Source: UBA7703 sp963667195
GTDB taxonomy: Bacteria > Bacillota > Clostridia > Christensenellales > CAG-138
Direction: 5' to 3'
Assembly: GCA_963667195.1 (NCBI GenBank)
Contig: OY762962.1
Coordinates: 434,001-498,000, forward strand
Length of the DNA: 64,000 nt
Both the position numbers and the translations under genes were made by a program. Shown here piece after piece: positions 1-8,426 of the stretch. A model generated the notes under the pieces. The model searched no databases, was not told the origin of the DNA, and saw only the letters and a program-made list of their open reading frames with translations. Position 1 is the stretch's first letter, and each line of letters begins with the position of its first letter.

Positions 1-41
1 AGTTTGTCACATAGTGCCTTTGTTTTGTATCAAACGCCAAC

Positions 42-72
42 AAAAAAGGCTGCCTTCCGGAGAAGACAGCCC
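42..72 (-). terminator. Rho-independent terminator of the acetyltransferase-like gene
   Basis: On the minus strand a 9-bp stem (GGCTGTCTT with AAGGCAGCC, one mismatch) is followed by a run of T. It lies about 15 nt past the stop at 86, so it ends the minus-strand lipoprotein/acetyltransferase transcript. Confidence 0.8.
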
Positions 73-85
73 TTGAGAACGTGTG

Positions 86-1201
86 TTACAAAGTCTTGAC
101 GAAGCAGCGGCGGCGCTTATGCTGTACGCCCTGGAACCGCTCCCACTGCGCGAGGATGTGGTCGTTGATCTCCAGCATCGGCCCCGTCTCGGCATAGCGA
201 ACGCCCGCCTTGATGAGCTTGTGCTGCATGTCGTCGAGGATGACTGCGTTGACGCCCTGTCCCTGCAGGTCGGGCCGCACCGCGATGAGCAGCAGATCGA
301 CCGTGTCGTTCTTGCCCTTGAGCGCCTTGAGCAGGCGAACCCAGCCGAACGGCATCGTCTTGCCCTTCATCTTCTGCATCGCGCTGTCCAGCGCGGGGCA
401 GCAGATGCCGAACGCGACCATTTCGCCCTCTTCGGTGTAGACAAACGACGTGGTGCGCCGCGCCACCATCGGGCGGAACTCGCCGACGTACTTCGTAATC
501 TGCGCTTCCGTGAGCGGAATCATGCCAAAGAGCGTGTACGCGCGGTTATAGAGCAGGAACATGTCGTGGATGAGCTCCTTGAGGGGTTTGTCGCCCATGT
601 TGACCACGTGCAGTTTTTTGCGCTTCTTAACATACTCCGAAACGCGGGTGAGGGACTCCATCGGTTCGGTCGGAATCGTCAGCCGCATCTCCATCCAGTC
701 CACCTGCTTGCCGTAGCCGCGCCGCGTGAGCTGGGTCAGATAGTACGGGTGATTGTAATAGGTGTAGAACAGGCTCTTTTGATCAAAGCCTTCGACCAGC
801 ATGCCCTCGCGGTCCATGTCCGAAAAGCCCAGCGGACCGTGCATGGCCTCGCAGCCAAGCTCGCGTGCCCAGTTCTCCACGGCATCAAACAGCGCGTCTA
901 CCACCTCGTCGTCGTCGATGAAATCCACCTGCGTGAAGTTCATATACTTGCGGTCGAACGAAGCGTTCGCGCGGTCATTGAGAATTCCCTGAATGCGGCC
1001 GACGATCTTGTCGTCGCGGTAGGCGAGAAACGCCTTTGCCTGACAAAACGCGAACGCAGGATTCTTATCCTTCTGCATGTCCGCAACCTGGCTCGCCAGG
1101 ATGTCCGGCACATAGTAGGGATTTCCCTTGTAGAGCTCGAGCGGGAATTCCATGAACTTGACCAAATCCTTCTTGGTCACGGCCTCTTTGATCGTTACCA
1201 C
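86..1201 (-). CDS. GNAT-fold N-acetyltransferase-like protein
   Basis: 371-residue cytoplasmic protein resembling the large GNAT-type hypothetical proteins of Clostridia. The N-terminal part contains KAFLAYRDDKIVGRI, the usual beta-strand just before the acetyl-CoA loop, and the C-terminal part contains IAVRPDLQGQGV, which matches the acetyl-CoA-binding R/QxxGxG/A signature. The substrate is unknown. The start is GTG at 1201, with AGGGGG about 10 nt upstream. It lies 27 nt after the DUF4349 lipoprotein gene, so the two are probably cotranscribed. The fold call is reasonably safe; acetyltransferase activity is inference. Confidence 0.72.
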   Translation of the reverse strand: MVTIKEAVTKKDLVKFMEFPLELYKGNPYYVPDILASQVADMQKDKNPAFAFCQAKAFLAYRDDKIVGRIQGILNDRANASFDRKYMNFTQVDFIDDDEVVDALFDAVENWARELGCEAMHGPLGFSDMDREGMLVEGFDQKSLFYTYYNHPYYLTQLTRRGYGKQVDWMEMRLTIPTEPMESLTRVSEYVKKRKKLHVVNMGDKPLKELIHDMFLLYNRAYTLFGMIPLTEAQITKYVGEFRPMVARRTTSFVYTEEGEMVAFGICCPALDSAMQKMKGKTMPFGWVRLLKALKGKNDTVDLLLIAVRPDLQGQGVNAVILDDMQHKLIKAGVRYAETGPMLEINDHILAQWERFQGVQHKRRRCFVKTL

Positions 1202-1228
1202 CTAATCCAACCCCCTGATATTAAATTT

Positions 1229-2224
1229 TTATTCGTTCTTTTTTACGGTGTTGTCCGGCTCGGCGGACGCCAACTGCTGCGCCTTGAGCGCTGCGGCCTT
1301 TTTACGCTTGTTCTTCTTGTGTACGATAATCGGAACCCCGATGACGAGGAACAGTATACCTGCCGGAATTGCGGCAACAGCGATGAAAATGCCGATGGCA
1401 CCAATCGCGTTCACCACAAAGCGCGCGCTGTTTTGGAAGCCTTTCGACATCCTGTTCCAAACGTCGGATGCCTTCCACATCGTGATCAGCTCGTTTTCGC
1501 CCTCTACCGCGGTCTTGGGCGTGCGGTTGACGGTGATGTTGAGCGTCGCGTATGCAACAAGGTTGTCCCAGAGTTTGATCTGACCCGTGTAGCTCTCGAT
1601 GTCCGCGCGGACGCTGGAGAGGCTCTGGCGAACGGCAAGGATATCCTCTACCGTTTCACACTTTGCGAGGATTTCGAGCAGTTGCTGCTCCTCGGCCTTC
1701 GCGCTGGTCAGCCGCGCCTGAATGTCGTAGTAGTTCTGCGAGATGTCGTCCGAGCTCAGGCGATAGTCGTTCACCTTGCCCAGCGCGTTTGCCGCGGTCA
1801 CAAGCGCTTCCAGCTGATCGGCCGGCACCTTGAGCGTGGCGTACGCGTAGTTTGTCCCTTGATCATCCGTGGTGGAATACGAGCCCGAGACATAACCGCC
1901 CAACGTTTTTGCCTTTTCGACAAGCACGCTCAGCGCAGCCGCGGGATCATCCACCGTCACGGTCATGTCCGCGTTGTAGACGATCTTTCGTACGTCGAAA
2001 TCGCCCGTGGGCTGCTCGCTCTGCTGCGTGGCAGAGGAAGCGTCATTTGCGGAAACTGCAGATGACGCGGCTTTTTCCTCCTGTGGAGCTGCCATGTCAT
2101 AGGTTCCGCTTGCTGGTTCAGCATACACGGCATCGCTTCGCGCAGGGCTGCTTGCGGCGCAGCCAATGGTGGTTAACAGCACTGTGCAAAGAACGAGCGC
2201 AATCAGGGTGCGTTTTGTTTTCAT
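1229..2224 (-). CDS. DUF4349-family lipoprotein
   Basis: 331-residue membrane-attached protein of unknown function. A basic start and hydrophobic stretch lead to a lipobox ending TTIGC, so Cys22 is probably lipidated. The middle has the DUF4349 pattern: strands around VRKIVYNADMTVTV, KAKTLGGYV and ATLKVPADQ, then a helical hairpin and a final strand YATLNITVN. A hydrophobic segment near the C-terminus (FIAVAAIPAGILFLVIG) precedes a Lys-rich tail. The ATG at 2224 is chosen because AAGGGGAG lies 7 nt upstream and the signal peptide begins there; the frame stays open further upstream without a ribosome site. First gene of a two-gene unit with the acetyltransferase-like gene. Confidence 0.85.
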   Translation of the reverse strand: MKTKRTLIALVLCTVLLTTIGCAASSPARSDAVYAEPASGTYDMAAPQEEKAASSAVSANDASSATQQSEQPTGDFDVRKIVYNADMTVTVDDPAAALSVLVEKAKTLGGYVSGSYSTTDDQGTNYAYATLKVPADQLEALVTAANALGKVNDYRLSSDDISQNYYDIQARLTSAKAEEQQLLEILAKCETVEDILAVRQSLSSVRADIESYTGQIKLWDNLVAYATLNITVNRTPKTAVEGENELITMWKASDVWNRMSKGFQNSARFVVNAIGAIGIFIAVAAIPAGILFLVIGVPIIVHKKNKRKKAAALKAQQLASAEPDNTVKKNE

Positions 2225-2469
2225 AATCGATCTCCCCTTCTTTTGTCCATTCGTCCGAGTAGTTCTTCCGCCGCGTTTTGGTTTGCGGCACTCGTCGTAA
2301 AAGCGCTTGCTTTCATATACAACACTGCGTTCTTTTGCGATCGGTTGCACGATACTGCCCGAAATGTGAATCCTTTTTACGCGGACTCCATTTTCTATAT
2401 GCTACAGATGATTGCGTATAGAATACCACATTTTGGACAAAAAGAATAGAAGCGGGATGTTACCTCGTC

Positions 2470-2493
2470 AAAAAGCCGCCCATTAGGGCGGCT
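2470..2493 (-). terminator. Terminator of the sortase gene
   Basis: AGCCGCCC and GGGCGGCT form an 8-bp stem with a 4-nt loop. On the minus strand it is followed by five T. It lies 20 nt after the sortase stop codon. Confidence 0.85.
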
Positions 2494-2512
2494 ATGTGTG
2501 CAAAAACCGATT

Positions 2513-3340
2513 TTATCCCTGCGGCGTTTCTTCCGGTGCCTGCGTCATATCGGGAGAAGATTCCGGCGCGATCGTGTCCGTAATCACATTGCTTCCCGCG
2601 CTGTCTGAAAGCTTACAGCTCACGAGCAGACGTCCATCCGAGCCATCCGGCAGCACGACGCAGAAGGAAACGATGCGGTCGCTGGATGTGACCTTCACAT
2701 TGCTCGTAAACGCGGATGCCTGATTGAGTGTATCGATAAACGCAAGGAACTCCGCCTCGCTGGAAAACGCAATCGGGATGCTGGCGCGCGTTCCGTCCAC
2801 ATGGGAGCAGGCAAAGACGACCAGCGTCTTTTGCGTTCCATCCGGCAGGAACAGCTGAATCTCGGGATGGCGCGTGTAGTAGTTCGGGTTTTCATACTCC
2901 CAAAACGATCCGAACATCGAGCCGTCGCTCAGCGCGTGACCATAGATGACCGTGTGCCGGTCGGAGAAATCGCCGACGTTGCCCGCGTCAATAAACGGGG
3001 TTCCAAGCTTGTTTCTCTCTTCGTCAAATCGATGGGTTAAATAAAACGAGTTGTCCGTGGTCTTGACCACCGGCAGATTGATCGCCGTGTCCGAAAGCCG
3101 CACCCAGGCGCGCACCTCCGGGTTCTCTTTGGCGAGCAACGCAAAATCCACCGCGTCCGCGGGAGCCGCTTTTTCGGCAAGCGACGCGTAGTAGTGATTG
3201 CCTACGGTTACGCCCATGAGCGCATACGCACCACGGCCGATGCCGTATAGCGCCGCGAGCACCAGAAGCCCGAAGATTCCATACAGCACGCCCGTAATGA
3301 TATCCGCTTTTGATCTGGATCTGCGTTTTTTCCGTTTCAT
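2513..3340 (-). CDS. srtB: Class B sortase
   Basis: 275-residue membrane-anchored transpeptidase that links cell-wall proteins to peptidoglycan. A Lys/Arg-rich N-terminus precedes one membrane helix (residues about 14-42), and the sortase barrel follows. The catalytic triad is visible: His135 in VIYGH, Cys227 in IVSFC and Arg237 in GRLLV. The usual class B TLxTC strand is replaced by IVSFC, which is divergent. A Pro/Glu/Thr-rich tail follows the barrel. The ATG at 3340 begins the basic anchor; a TTG at 3421 is also in frame, and neither has a strong ribosome site. No sorting-signal substrate gene is adjacent, so the substrate is unknown. It stands alone between two terminators. Confidence 0.88.
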   Translation of the reverse strand: MKRKKRRSRSKADIITGVLYGIFGLLVLAALYGIGRGAYALMGVTVGNHYYASLAEKAAPADAVDFALLAKENPEVRAWVRLSDTAINLPVVKTTDNSFYLTHRFDEERNKLGTPFIDAGNVGDFSDRHTVIYGHALSDGSMFGSFWEYENPNYYTRHPEIQLFLPDGTQKTLVVFACSHVDGTRASIPIAFSSEAEFLAFIDTLNQASAFTSNVKVTSSDRIVSFCVVLPDGSDGRLLVSCKLSDSAGSNVITDTIAPESSPDMTQAPEETPQG

Positions 3341-3426
3341 ATGCGAAGTATAAACCAAACGGTTTCGCTTTGCAATGCGGTTGAATAGGAACACAGCCCC
3401 ATGCAATACGATTTTGCACAATGTTA

Positions 3427-3456
3427 ACGAAAAACCGCCGTTTGATGGGCGGTTTT
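3427..3456 (-). terminator. Terminator downstream of the acetate-kinase-like gene
   Basis: AAAACCGCC and GGCGGTTTT form a 9-bp stem; the minus strand continues with further T. It ends transcription from the minus-strand block that stops at 3539. Confidence 0.75.
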
Positions 3457-3538
3457 CGTGTTTTCGCAGGATCGTGAATTAACTGTGAAGCACGTTTCAT
3501 GCAACGCGTATGACGCGTATTTGCTCTTCTTTCCTCCG

Positions 3539-4726
3539 CTAAACGCGGGACTCCAGATATTCCTTCGCCTTTCTTGCGACGACGATCTCCTCGTTGGTCG
3601 CGATGGCGAAGATCCGCGCGCGGCTGCCCTCGCCCGTGAGTTCGCAGTCGGGCTTCGCGGTTTCGTTTTTCGCTAAATCGAGCGAAACGCCCATGAACGC
3701 AAGCCCTTCGAGTGCGCGTCTTCGCACCAGTGTGCTGTTTTCGCCGATGCCGCCCGCAAAGCTGATCGCGTCCACGCCGCCCATCGCCGCGGCATAGGCA
3801 CCAATCTGCTTCTGAATCTGATAGCAGTAACTGTCCACAGCGTTCTTCGCGTCCTCGTTGCCCTGCCCCGCCGCAAGTTCGACGTCCCGCAGATCGTTGG
3901 AAACACCGCTCATGCCGAGCAGCCCGCTCTCTTTATTGAGCATCTTTTCAATCTGCTCCAGCGAGTAGCCGAAATCCTTCATCAGATAGATCGGGATATA
4001 CGGGTCGATGTCGCCGCAGCGGTTGTTGTGCATGATGCCGCATTGCAGCGAAAAGCCGAGGTTCGTGTCCACCGACTTGCCGTTTACGATGGCGCAAAGC
4101 GAGCCGCTGCCACCGAGATGGCACGAGATCAGCTTGAAATCCGCTTTCCCCATGAGCTCCGCCGTGCGCGTGGAGACGTATTCGTGGGACGCGCCGTGGA
4201 AACCGTAGCGGCGGATCGCGTGCTCCTTGTAGAAAGAAATCGGAACCGAATAGAGATACGCCTTGGGCGGCATGGTTGCGTGAAAGCCCGTTTCAAACGA
4301 GCCGATCATGGGAGTGCTGGGCAGCGCCTCCTGAAACTGGCGAATCGCCGCGATATACGGCGGGTTATGGCTGGGAGCGACGGTGTTGAAGGCCGCCATC
4401 GCGGAGAGCACTGTTTCATCGAGCAACTGCACGCCGGTGACGCCCTTTGCATGCACCACCTTGAACGCGACGCAGTCCAGCGCCTCCATGCGCTCGAGCG
4501 CGTGCGAAAGAAGCGCTTTCTGCATCAGCCGGATGCCCGTGGCATAGTCGGGAATCGGGAGCGTCTGCTTGACCGCCTCCGCGCCCGCGTCCTTGTGCAT
4601 CCACGCGCCGGCTTGTGTGCCGACCCGCTCCATGCGCCCTTCGGAGAGCGTTTCTTCGCCGCTCGTCAGGTCAAAAAGGCGGTATTTGAGCGATGTGCTG
4701 CCAACGTTGCAAACAAGAATCTTCAT
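3539..4726 (-). CDS. Acetate kinase family protein (divergent)
   Basis: 395-residue ASKHA kinase of acetate-kinase length; family members make ATP from acetyl phosphate in the cytoplasm. It keeps the opening phosphate loop (NVGSTSLK), RRYGFHGASH and the Arg of RCGDIDP. Other landmarks differ: the HRVVHGG segment with the substrate-binding Arg reads FKVVHAKG (Lys89), the catalytic Asp of the FDTAFH motif is Glu145 in SFETGFH, and DTSMGFTPLEG reads DTNLGFSLQCG. It is therefore a paralogue that may use another acyl phosphate or be weakly active. ATG 4726 has AAAGGAG 8 nt upstream. It follows the DUF2284 gene by 51 nt. Whether the genome has a canonical AckA cannot be seen here. Confidence 0.8.
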   Translation of the reverse strand: MKILVCNVGSTSLKYRLFDLTSGEETLSEGRMERVGTQAGAWMHKDAGAEAVKQTLPIPDYATGIRLMQKALLSHALERMEALDCVAFKVVHAKGVTGVQLLDETVLSAMAAFNTVAPSHNPPYIAAIRQFQEALPSTPMIGSFETGFHATMPPKAYLYSVPISFYKEHAIRRYGFHGASHEYVSTRTAELMGKADFKLISCHLGGSGSLCAIVNGKSVDTNLGFSLQCGIMHNNRCGDIDPYIPIYLMKDFGYSLEQIEKMLNKESGLLGMSGVSNDLRDVELAAGQGNEDAKNAVDSYCYQIQKQIGAYAAAMGGVDAISFAGGIGENSTLVRRRALEGLAFMGVSLDLAKNETAKPDCELTGEGSRARIFAIATNEEIVVARKAKEYLESRV

Positions 4727-4777
4727 GTTGTTACTCCTTTGTTCGGGGTAAGCTATTTGGGGATCGATGTGGAACAC

Positions 4778-5320
4778 TCAAATTCGGACCGCGTCGTGCA
4801 GCAGCATGAGTCCAAAGAACGTGACCGTATTGCTGCCGTTGAGGTACGCAAGCCCGCTTTTTCTCGCAAGCTCGACCACATCCACACCCGCGGCCTCCAG
4901 CGAAACCACCGCGCGGCCGGGATGGCGGCAAGGCTCGCCGGACACGCGCGCGCAGGTATTGCAGCCGCCGCAAGCGCCCGCGCCGAGGAGCATGCAGTCG
5001 ATTCCGTCCCGTTCCGCGGCTCGTTTCAGGCGGCGAATCAGGTGGTTATGCGCTTTTGCTGCGCGGTGCATGCCCTCGATATCAAACGAATCCGCAATCT
5101 GCTCTACGGTTTGAAACACGATTGCGTGTTCAAACGATTTTGCGAGCGCAATCAGCGTCTCGATGTCGCCCACGTCCGGCGGACACATCCAGCATGCGCC
5201 GTAATACCCGCAGGCATTCCGCTCGCAATCCGCGCGAAACGCGGGATCGAAGCGAATGTCGCGGGTTTCGATGGGCGCAAACGCGTGCGCGTGTCGCTTG
5301 ATGAGGCTCGTACTGTGCAT
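4778..5320 (-). CDS. DUF2284 metal-binding protein
   Basis: 180-residue Cys-rich protein of the DUF2284 family, found mainly in anaerobes and thought to bind a metal or Fe-S cluster. Cysteines group as CERNACGYYGACWMCPP near the N-terminus and as GAGACGGCNTC in the middle, with a further GEPCRHP. No catalytic activity is established for the family. ATG 5320 is preceded by AGGAG at a good distance. It lies 18 nt after the nitroreductase gene and before the acetate-kinase-like gene, suggesting a small anaerobic redox unit; its exact job is not known. Confidence 0.8.
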   Translation of the reverse strand: MHSTSLIKRHAHAFAPIETRDIRFDPAFRADCERNACGYYGACWMCPPDVGDIETLIALAKSFEHAIVFQTVEQIADSFDIEGMHRAAKAHNHLIRRLKRAAERDGIDCMLLGAGACGGCNTCARVSGEPCRHPGRAVVSLEAAGVDVVELARKSGLAYLNGSNTVTFFGLMLLHDAVRI

Positions 5321-5338
5321 CAATAACTCCTGATTCGC

Positions 5339-5857
5339 TCAAACCCGCACGATATAGTTCGCCTTGCGCGGCGCGGGTTCCGGCGCGGGGCCCGCCGGGT
5401 AGCCGAGGATCACCTGTCCGATTCCCTCAAAATCTCCTTCGATGCCCCATTTTTGGAGCAGCGCTTTGCCTTCGTCGCTCTCAAACATCTCTTTCGCGCG
5501 GTGAATCCAGCAGGAGCCGAGTCCCACCGCGTGCGCCGCATTGACGAGCGTGGTCATCACGGCGGCGCCGTCCAGCAGAAATGTTCCGCGCGAACGCTCC
5601 GCGAGCACGACCAGCACCGTCGGCGCGCCGTAATACGGATCGTTCTTGTTGCCATTGACTGCGGCGTTCATGCGCGAAAGCTGCTTTACGGTCGATTCGT
5701 CCTGCACGGCGACGATGACCGGCGTTTGCCTGCCGCCGCCTGTAGGTGCGAATGTGCCTGCCTCAAGCACCTGCTCCAGCAGGTCTTTCTCCACCTGCTT
5801 GGGTAAAAAGGAGCGGATGCTCCGGCGCGTCAAGAGATTGTTTAGTGCTTCATTCAT
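5339..5857 (-). CDS. Nitroreductase family protein
   Basis: 172-residue FMN-dependent NAD(P)H oxidoreductase of the small nitroreductase fold. The N-terminal RRSIRSFLPKQV is the FMN-phosphate-binding segment, APTGGGRQTP binds the flavin, and LNAAHAVGLGSCWIHRAK with VILGYPAG is the typical C-terminal signature. The substrate cannot be told from sequence. ATG 5857 follows GGAGGAAATAACC. It lies between the GH20 gene (16 nt upstream) and the DUF2284 gene, all on the minus strand and probably one transcript. Confidence 0.88.
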   Translation of the reverse strand: MNEALNNLLTRRSIRSFLPKQVEKDLLEQVLEAGTFAPTGGGRQTPVIVAVQDESTVKQLSRMNAAVNGNKNDPYYGAPTVLVVLAERSRGTFLLDGAAVMTTLVNAAHAVGLGSCWIHRAKEMFESDEGKALLQKWGIEGDFEGIGQVILGYPAGPAPEPAPRKANYIVRV

Positions 5858-5873
5858 GGTTATTTCCTCCGGT

Positions 5874-7436
5874 CTATTTGTTGTCCTGCTTCTGCTGCGC
5901 GATGAGCTCCGCGTGCGTCTCGTCCTTGGCGTATGTCAGCACGCCTCGGATGCGCTTGAGAATCGGCAGAGGCTTCTCGACGTGCTTTGCGTACGTCAGC
6001 CCCAGCCGGTCGTATAGCTGATAGTGCGGCTTGAGGCGAGTTAAGAAAGTTTTGTAATCTCCACCGCGCGCAGACCAGCCGGTCTCCGCCGTCGCGGCGA
6101 GGCGCGGTAGGGTGTTGAAGAAGAGCTTGTCCTCCGAATCGACCCACTCCGTCCAGATCGCGGACTCGACGCCGAGAATGTTCTTTGTGTTTTTCTTTTG
6201 GATACCACGCAGGGTAGGATTGTATTGAAACGTCTTTTTCAGCGGCGTCAGCGCGTAGGGATAGTCATAATACAGGTGCATGAAGGGGCTCAGGATCGCG
6301 CGTCCGCCTGCGTTGATGCGCCGGACCGTGCGCGCGGGGCCTTCGAGGTACCAAGGCGTCCAGAACTGCACGATGGCGCGCGGATCGAGCCCGTCGCACA
6401 GCCCGTCGTTCCAGACGATGGCCTCCCGCCCGCGCGACGCAAGATGCGCAATCACACGGTTGAGGAGATACCCCTGCAGCTCGCGCTCATCCTTCAGCCC
6501 CTGCTCACACATGACCTTCTGGCAGCGTTCGCAGCGTTTCCATTCGCTCTTGACGGCCTCGTCGCCGCCGATGTGCACATACGGAAACGGGAATATCTCC
6601 ATCACCTCATCCAGCAACGAAAACAGGAACTCGTACGTTTTCTCGCTGCCCGCGCAAAATAGCTTCCTGGAAAAATCGGTCACGCCGAAGTACGTCGCGA
6701 CCTCCATCGGCTCCTCAAAGCACGCAAGATCGGGATACGCCGCAATCATCGAAAGCGCGTGTCCCGGCATGTCGATTTCGGGTACGATCTCGATGCCGCG
6801 CGCTTTGCAGTAGCGCACCAGCTCCCGAAGATCCGCCTTGGTGTAGTAACCGCCGTGGGGAATCCCGTCCTGACCCTTGAACACCGCATGGTTCTTCACC
6901 GTGCTCTTGCGATAGGAACCAACGCTGTTGAGAAGCGGAAAACGCTCGCTCTCGAAGCGAAACCCCTGATCCTCGCTCAGGTGCAGATGCAGGCGGTTGT
7001 ATTTATAGTACGCGAGCAGATCGACGATCGTCTTGAGCGTCGAGATCGGGAAAAAGTGCCTGCAAACATCGACCAGAAACCCGCGCCATGGGAGCTCCGG
7101 CGCATCCGTAATTTCGCAAAACGGCAGCTTACCCTCGTGCCCCGCGCAAAGCTGCGCTATCGTGGCCGCGGCGTACACCGCGCCCGCGATGCCGCCCGCC
7201 TCGATCACAACACCGTTTCCGTCGGCAAGAATGCGGTATTGCTCCGCATCCAACGCCGGATTCTGGTGGAAGTTGGCGACTATACCATCCGTGGTAGGAG
7301 ACGGTTCACCAAGCGCGAACATCGCAAACACGCCCTCATTCGCCTGTTCCAGCGCGGAATCGAATGCCGCCTGCGTGCGGCAAAGCGCGAGGCTACCTTC
7401 CAATATCTTGAGCTTTTTGGCTTGCGGAATCGTCAT
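5874..7436 (-). CDS. GH20 beta-N-acetylhexosaminidase
   Basis: 520-residue glycoside hydrolase that removes terminal GlcNAc or GalNAc by substrate-assisted catalysis. An N-terminal GH20b-like domain precedes the barrel, which begins near WRGFLVDVCRHFF. The catalytic pair is Asp292-Glu293 in HIGGDEAVK; other barrel signatures are LHLHLSEDQGFR and IEIVPEIDMPGH. There is no signal peptide, so it probably acts inside the cell on imported oligosaccharides or muropeptide sugars. ATG 7436 has AGGAG 8 nt upstream. A matching promoter lies at 7494-7522. The divergent PIG-L deacetylase and the nearby transporter suggest amino-sugar use. Confidence 0.9.
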   Translation of the reverse strand: MTIPQAKKLKILEGSLALCRTQAAFDSALEQANEGVFAMFALGEPSPTTDGIVANFHQNPALDAEQYRILADGNGVVIEAGGIAGAVYAAATIAQLCAGHEGKLPFCEITDAPELPWRGFLVDVCRHFFPISTLKTIVDLLAYYKYNRLHLHLSEDQGFRFESERFPLLNSVGSYRKSTVKNHAVFKGQDGIPHGGYYTKADLRELVRYCKARGIEIVPEIDMPGHALSMIAAYPDLACFEEPMEVATYFGVTDFSRKLFCAGSEKTYEFLFSLLDEVMEIFPFPYVHIGGDEAVKSEWKRCERCQKVMCEQGLKDERELQGYLLNRVIAHLASRGREAIVWNDGLCDGLDPRAIVQFWTPWYLEGPARTVRRINAGGRAILSPFMHLYYDYPYALTPLKKTFQYNPTLRGIQKKNTKNILGVESAIWTEWVDSEDKLFFNTLPRLAATAETGWSARGGDYKTFLTRLKPHYQLYDRLGLTYAKHVEKPLPILKRIRGVLTYAKDETHAELIAQQKQDNK

Positions 7437-7493
7437 GGTTCGTTCTCCTGTTCTCGGATCGTTCGTGAATATCAATTGTTCGATGCAATTTTC

Positions 7494-7522
7494 ATTATAC
7501 CCCGCCTCTTCTCTTTCGGCAA
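7494..7522 (-). promoter_or_regulatory. Sigma-A promoter of the GH20 gene
   Basis: On the minus strand TTGCCG (7517-7522) and TATAAT (7494-7499) are 17 bp apart, about 58 nt before the GH20 start codon. Confidence 0.65.
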
Positions 7523-7584
7523 CGCCGCCGAGGTGGTATACTCAGGTGAACGCGTTCTTAGTCGATAAGAAGGAGGCTTGCCTG

Positions 7585-8349
7585 ATGTTTTCCGCGATTC
7601 TCAAGCGTGTTGCCCCGATTCCCAAGCTCGATTCCTTCGAGCGTTATCTCTTCATCGGCCCGCATCCGGACGACATCGAGGTCGCCTGTTCGCCGAGCGT
7701 GCGTGCGCTGACCCGCGCGGGCAAGCAGGTTTCGTTCCTCATCCTGACCGACGGGCGCATGGGCGCGATCGATCCCGCGCTGTTTGGCGACGAGCTGGTC
7801 GAGATTCGCCAGCGGGAGGCGCGCGCCTCTGCGGAGCTGCTCGGCGTAAACGACGTGACGTTTCTTCCGTTTTACGATGGCGGCATGTACCCGATGGAGG
7901 ACGCAGCTTGCGAGATCGCAAAAGCGATCGTCCGCCTCAAGCCGGACGTCGTGTTTGCGCCCGATCCAAACGTGATCAGCGAATGCCATATCGACCACAT
8001 CAAGACGGGGCTAGCCGCCAAGATGAGCATGAATATGGCGCCGTTTGAGAGCGTGATGAAGAGCATCGGCTCCTCCGGCAGCCACGCGGTCAAGGCGCTC
8101 GCGTTCTATTATACGGACAAACCGAACGCCTATCTGCGCGTGAAATCGACGTTTTCCGCGCGGAAAGAGGCGCTCGCCTGCCACAAGAGCCAGTTTGACG
8201 AGCAGATGGTTTCGGATATTTCCATGTACTTCAAGCTCCGCTCGATTCGGCTTGGATTGCGCCGTTTTATGGGGCTTGCCGATGGCTACCGCGCGCTGTC
8301 GCCGACGCATATGCACTGCTTTCCAGAAGCAAGTGAGTGGGTGAGATAA
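7585..8349 (+). CDS. PIG-L/LmbE family deacetylase
   Basis: 254-residue zinc-dependent N-deacetylase of the PIG-L family, which removes acetyl groups from GlcNAc-containing conjugates. The zinc motif is clear: GPHPDDIE near the N-terminus (His-Pro-Asp-Asp), and ECHIDHIKTG supplies the later histidine. The substrate is not identifiable; thiol conjugates, lipid-linked GlcNAc and oligosaccharides are all possible. ATG 7585 follows AAGGAGG at 7 nt. It is read divergently from the GH20 gene and ends at a terminator shared with the convergent transporter gene. Confidence 0.85.
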   Translation: MFSAILKRVAPIPKLDSFERYLFIGPHPDDIEVACSPSVRALTRAGKQVSFLILTDGRMGAIDPALFGDELVEIRQREARASAELLGVNDVTFLPFYDGGMYPMEDAACEIAKAIVRLKPDVVFAPDPNVISECHIDHIKTGLAAKMSMNMAPFESVMKSIGSSGSHAVKALAFYYTDKPNAYLRVKSTFSARKEALACHKSQFDEQMVSDISMYFKLRSIRLGLRRFMGLADGYRALSPTHMHCFPEASEWVR

Positions 8350-8378
8350 ACGTATTCTCCAATGCAATATATATAAAC

Positions 8379-8405
8379 AAACGCGCCGATCACTCGGCGC
8401 GTTTA
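8379..8405. terminator. Bidirectional terminator
   Basis: AACGCGCCGA and TCGGCGCGTT form a 10-bp stem with a 4-nt loop, between the convergent PIG-L gene (ends 8349) and transporter gene (ends 8427). Confidence 0.8.
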
Positions 8406-8426
8406 TCGTCTCTCGTCATATTGGAG

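Noticed and set aside
83..2065. Long plus-strand frame opposite the acetyltransferase-like and DUF4349 genes
   Set aside because: Arg/His/Val-rich antisense reading of GC-rich coding sequence; no ribosome site or motif, and the opposite strand carries recognisable proteins.
4028..5326. Plus-strand frame opposite the acetate-kinase-like and DUF2284 genes
   Set aside because: It spans two genes and a terminator-free junction on the other strand; composition is that of an antisense shadow.
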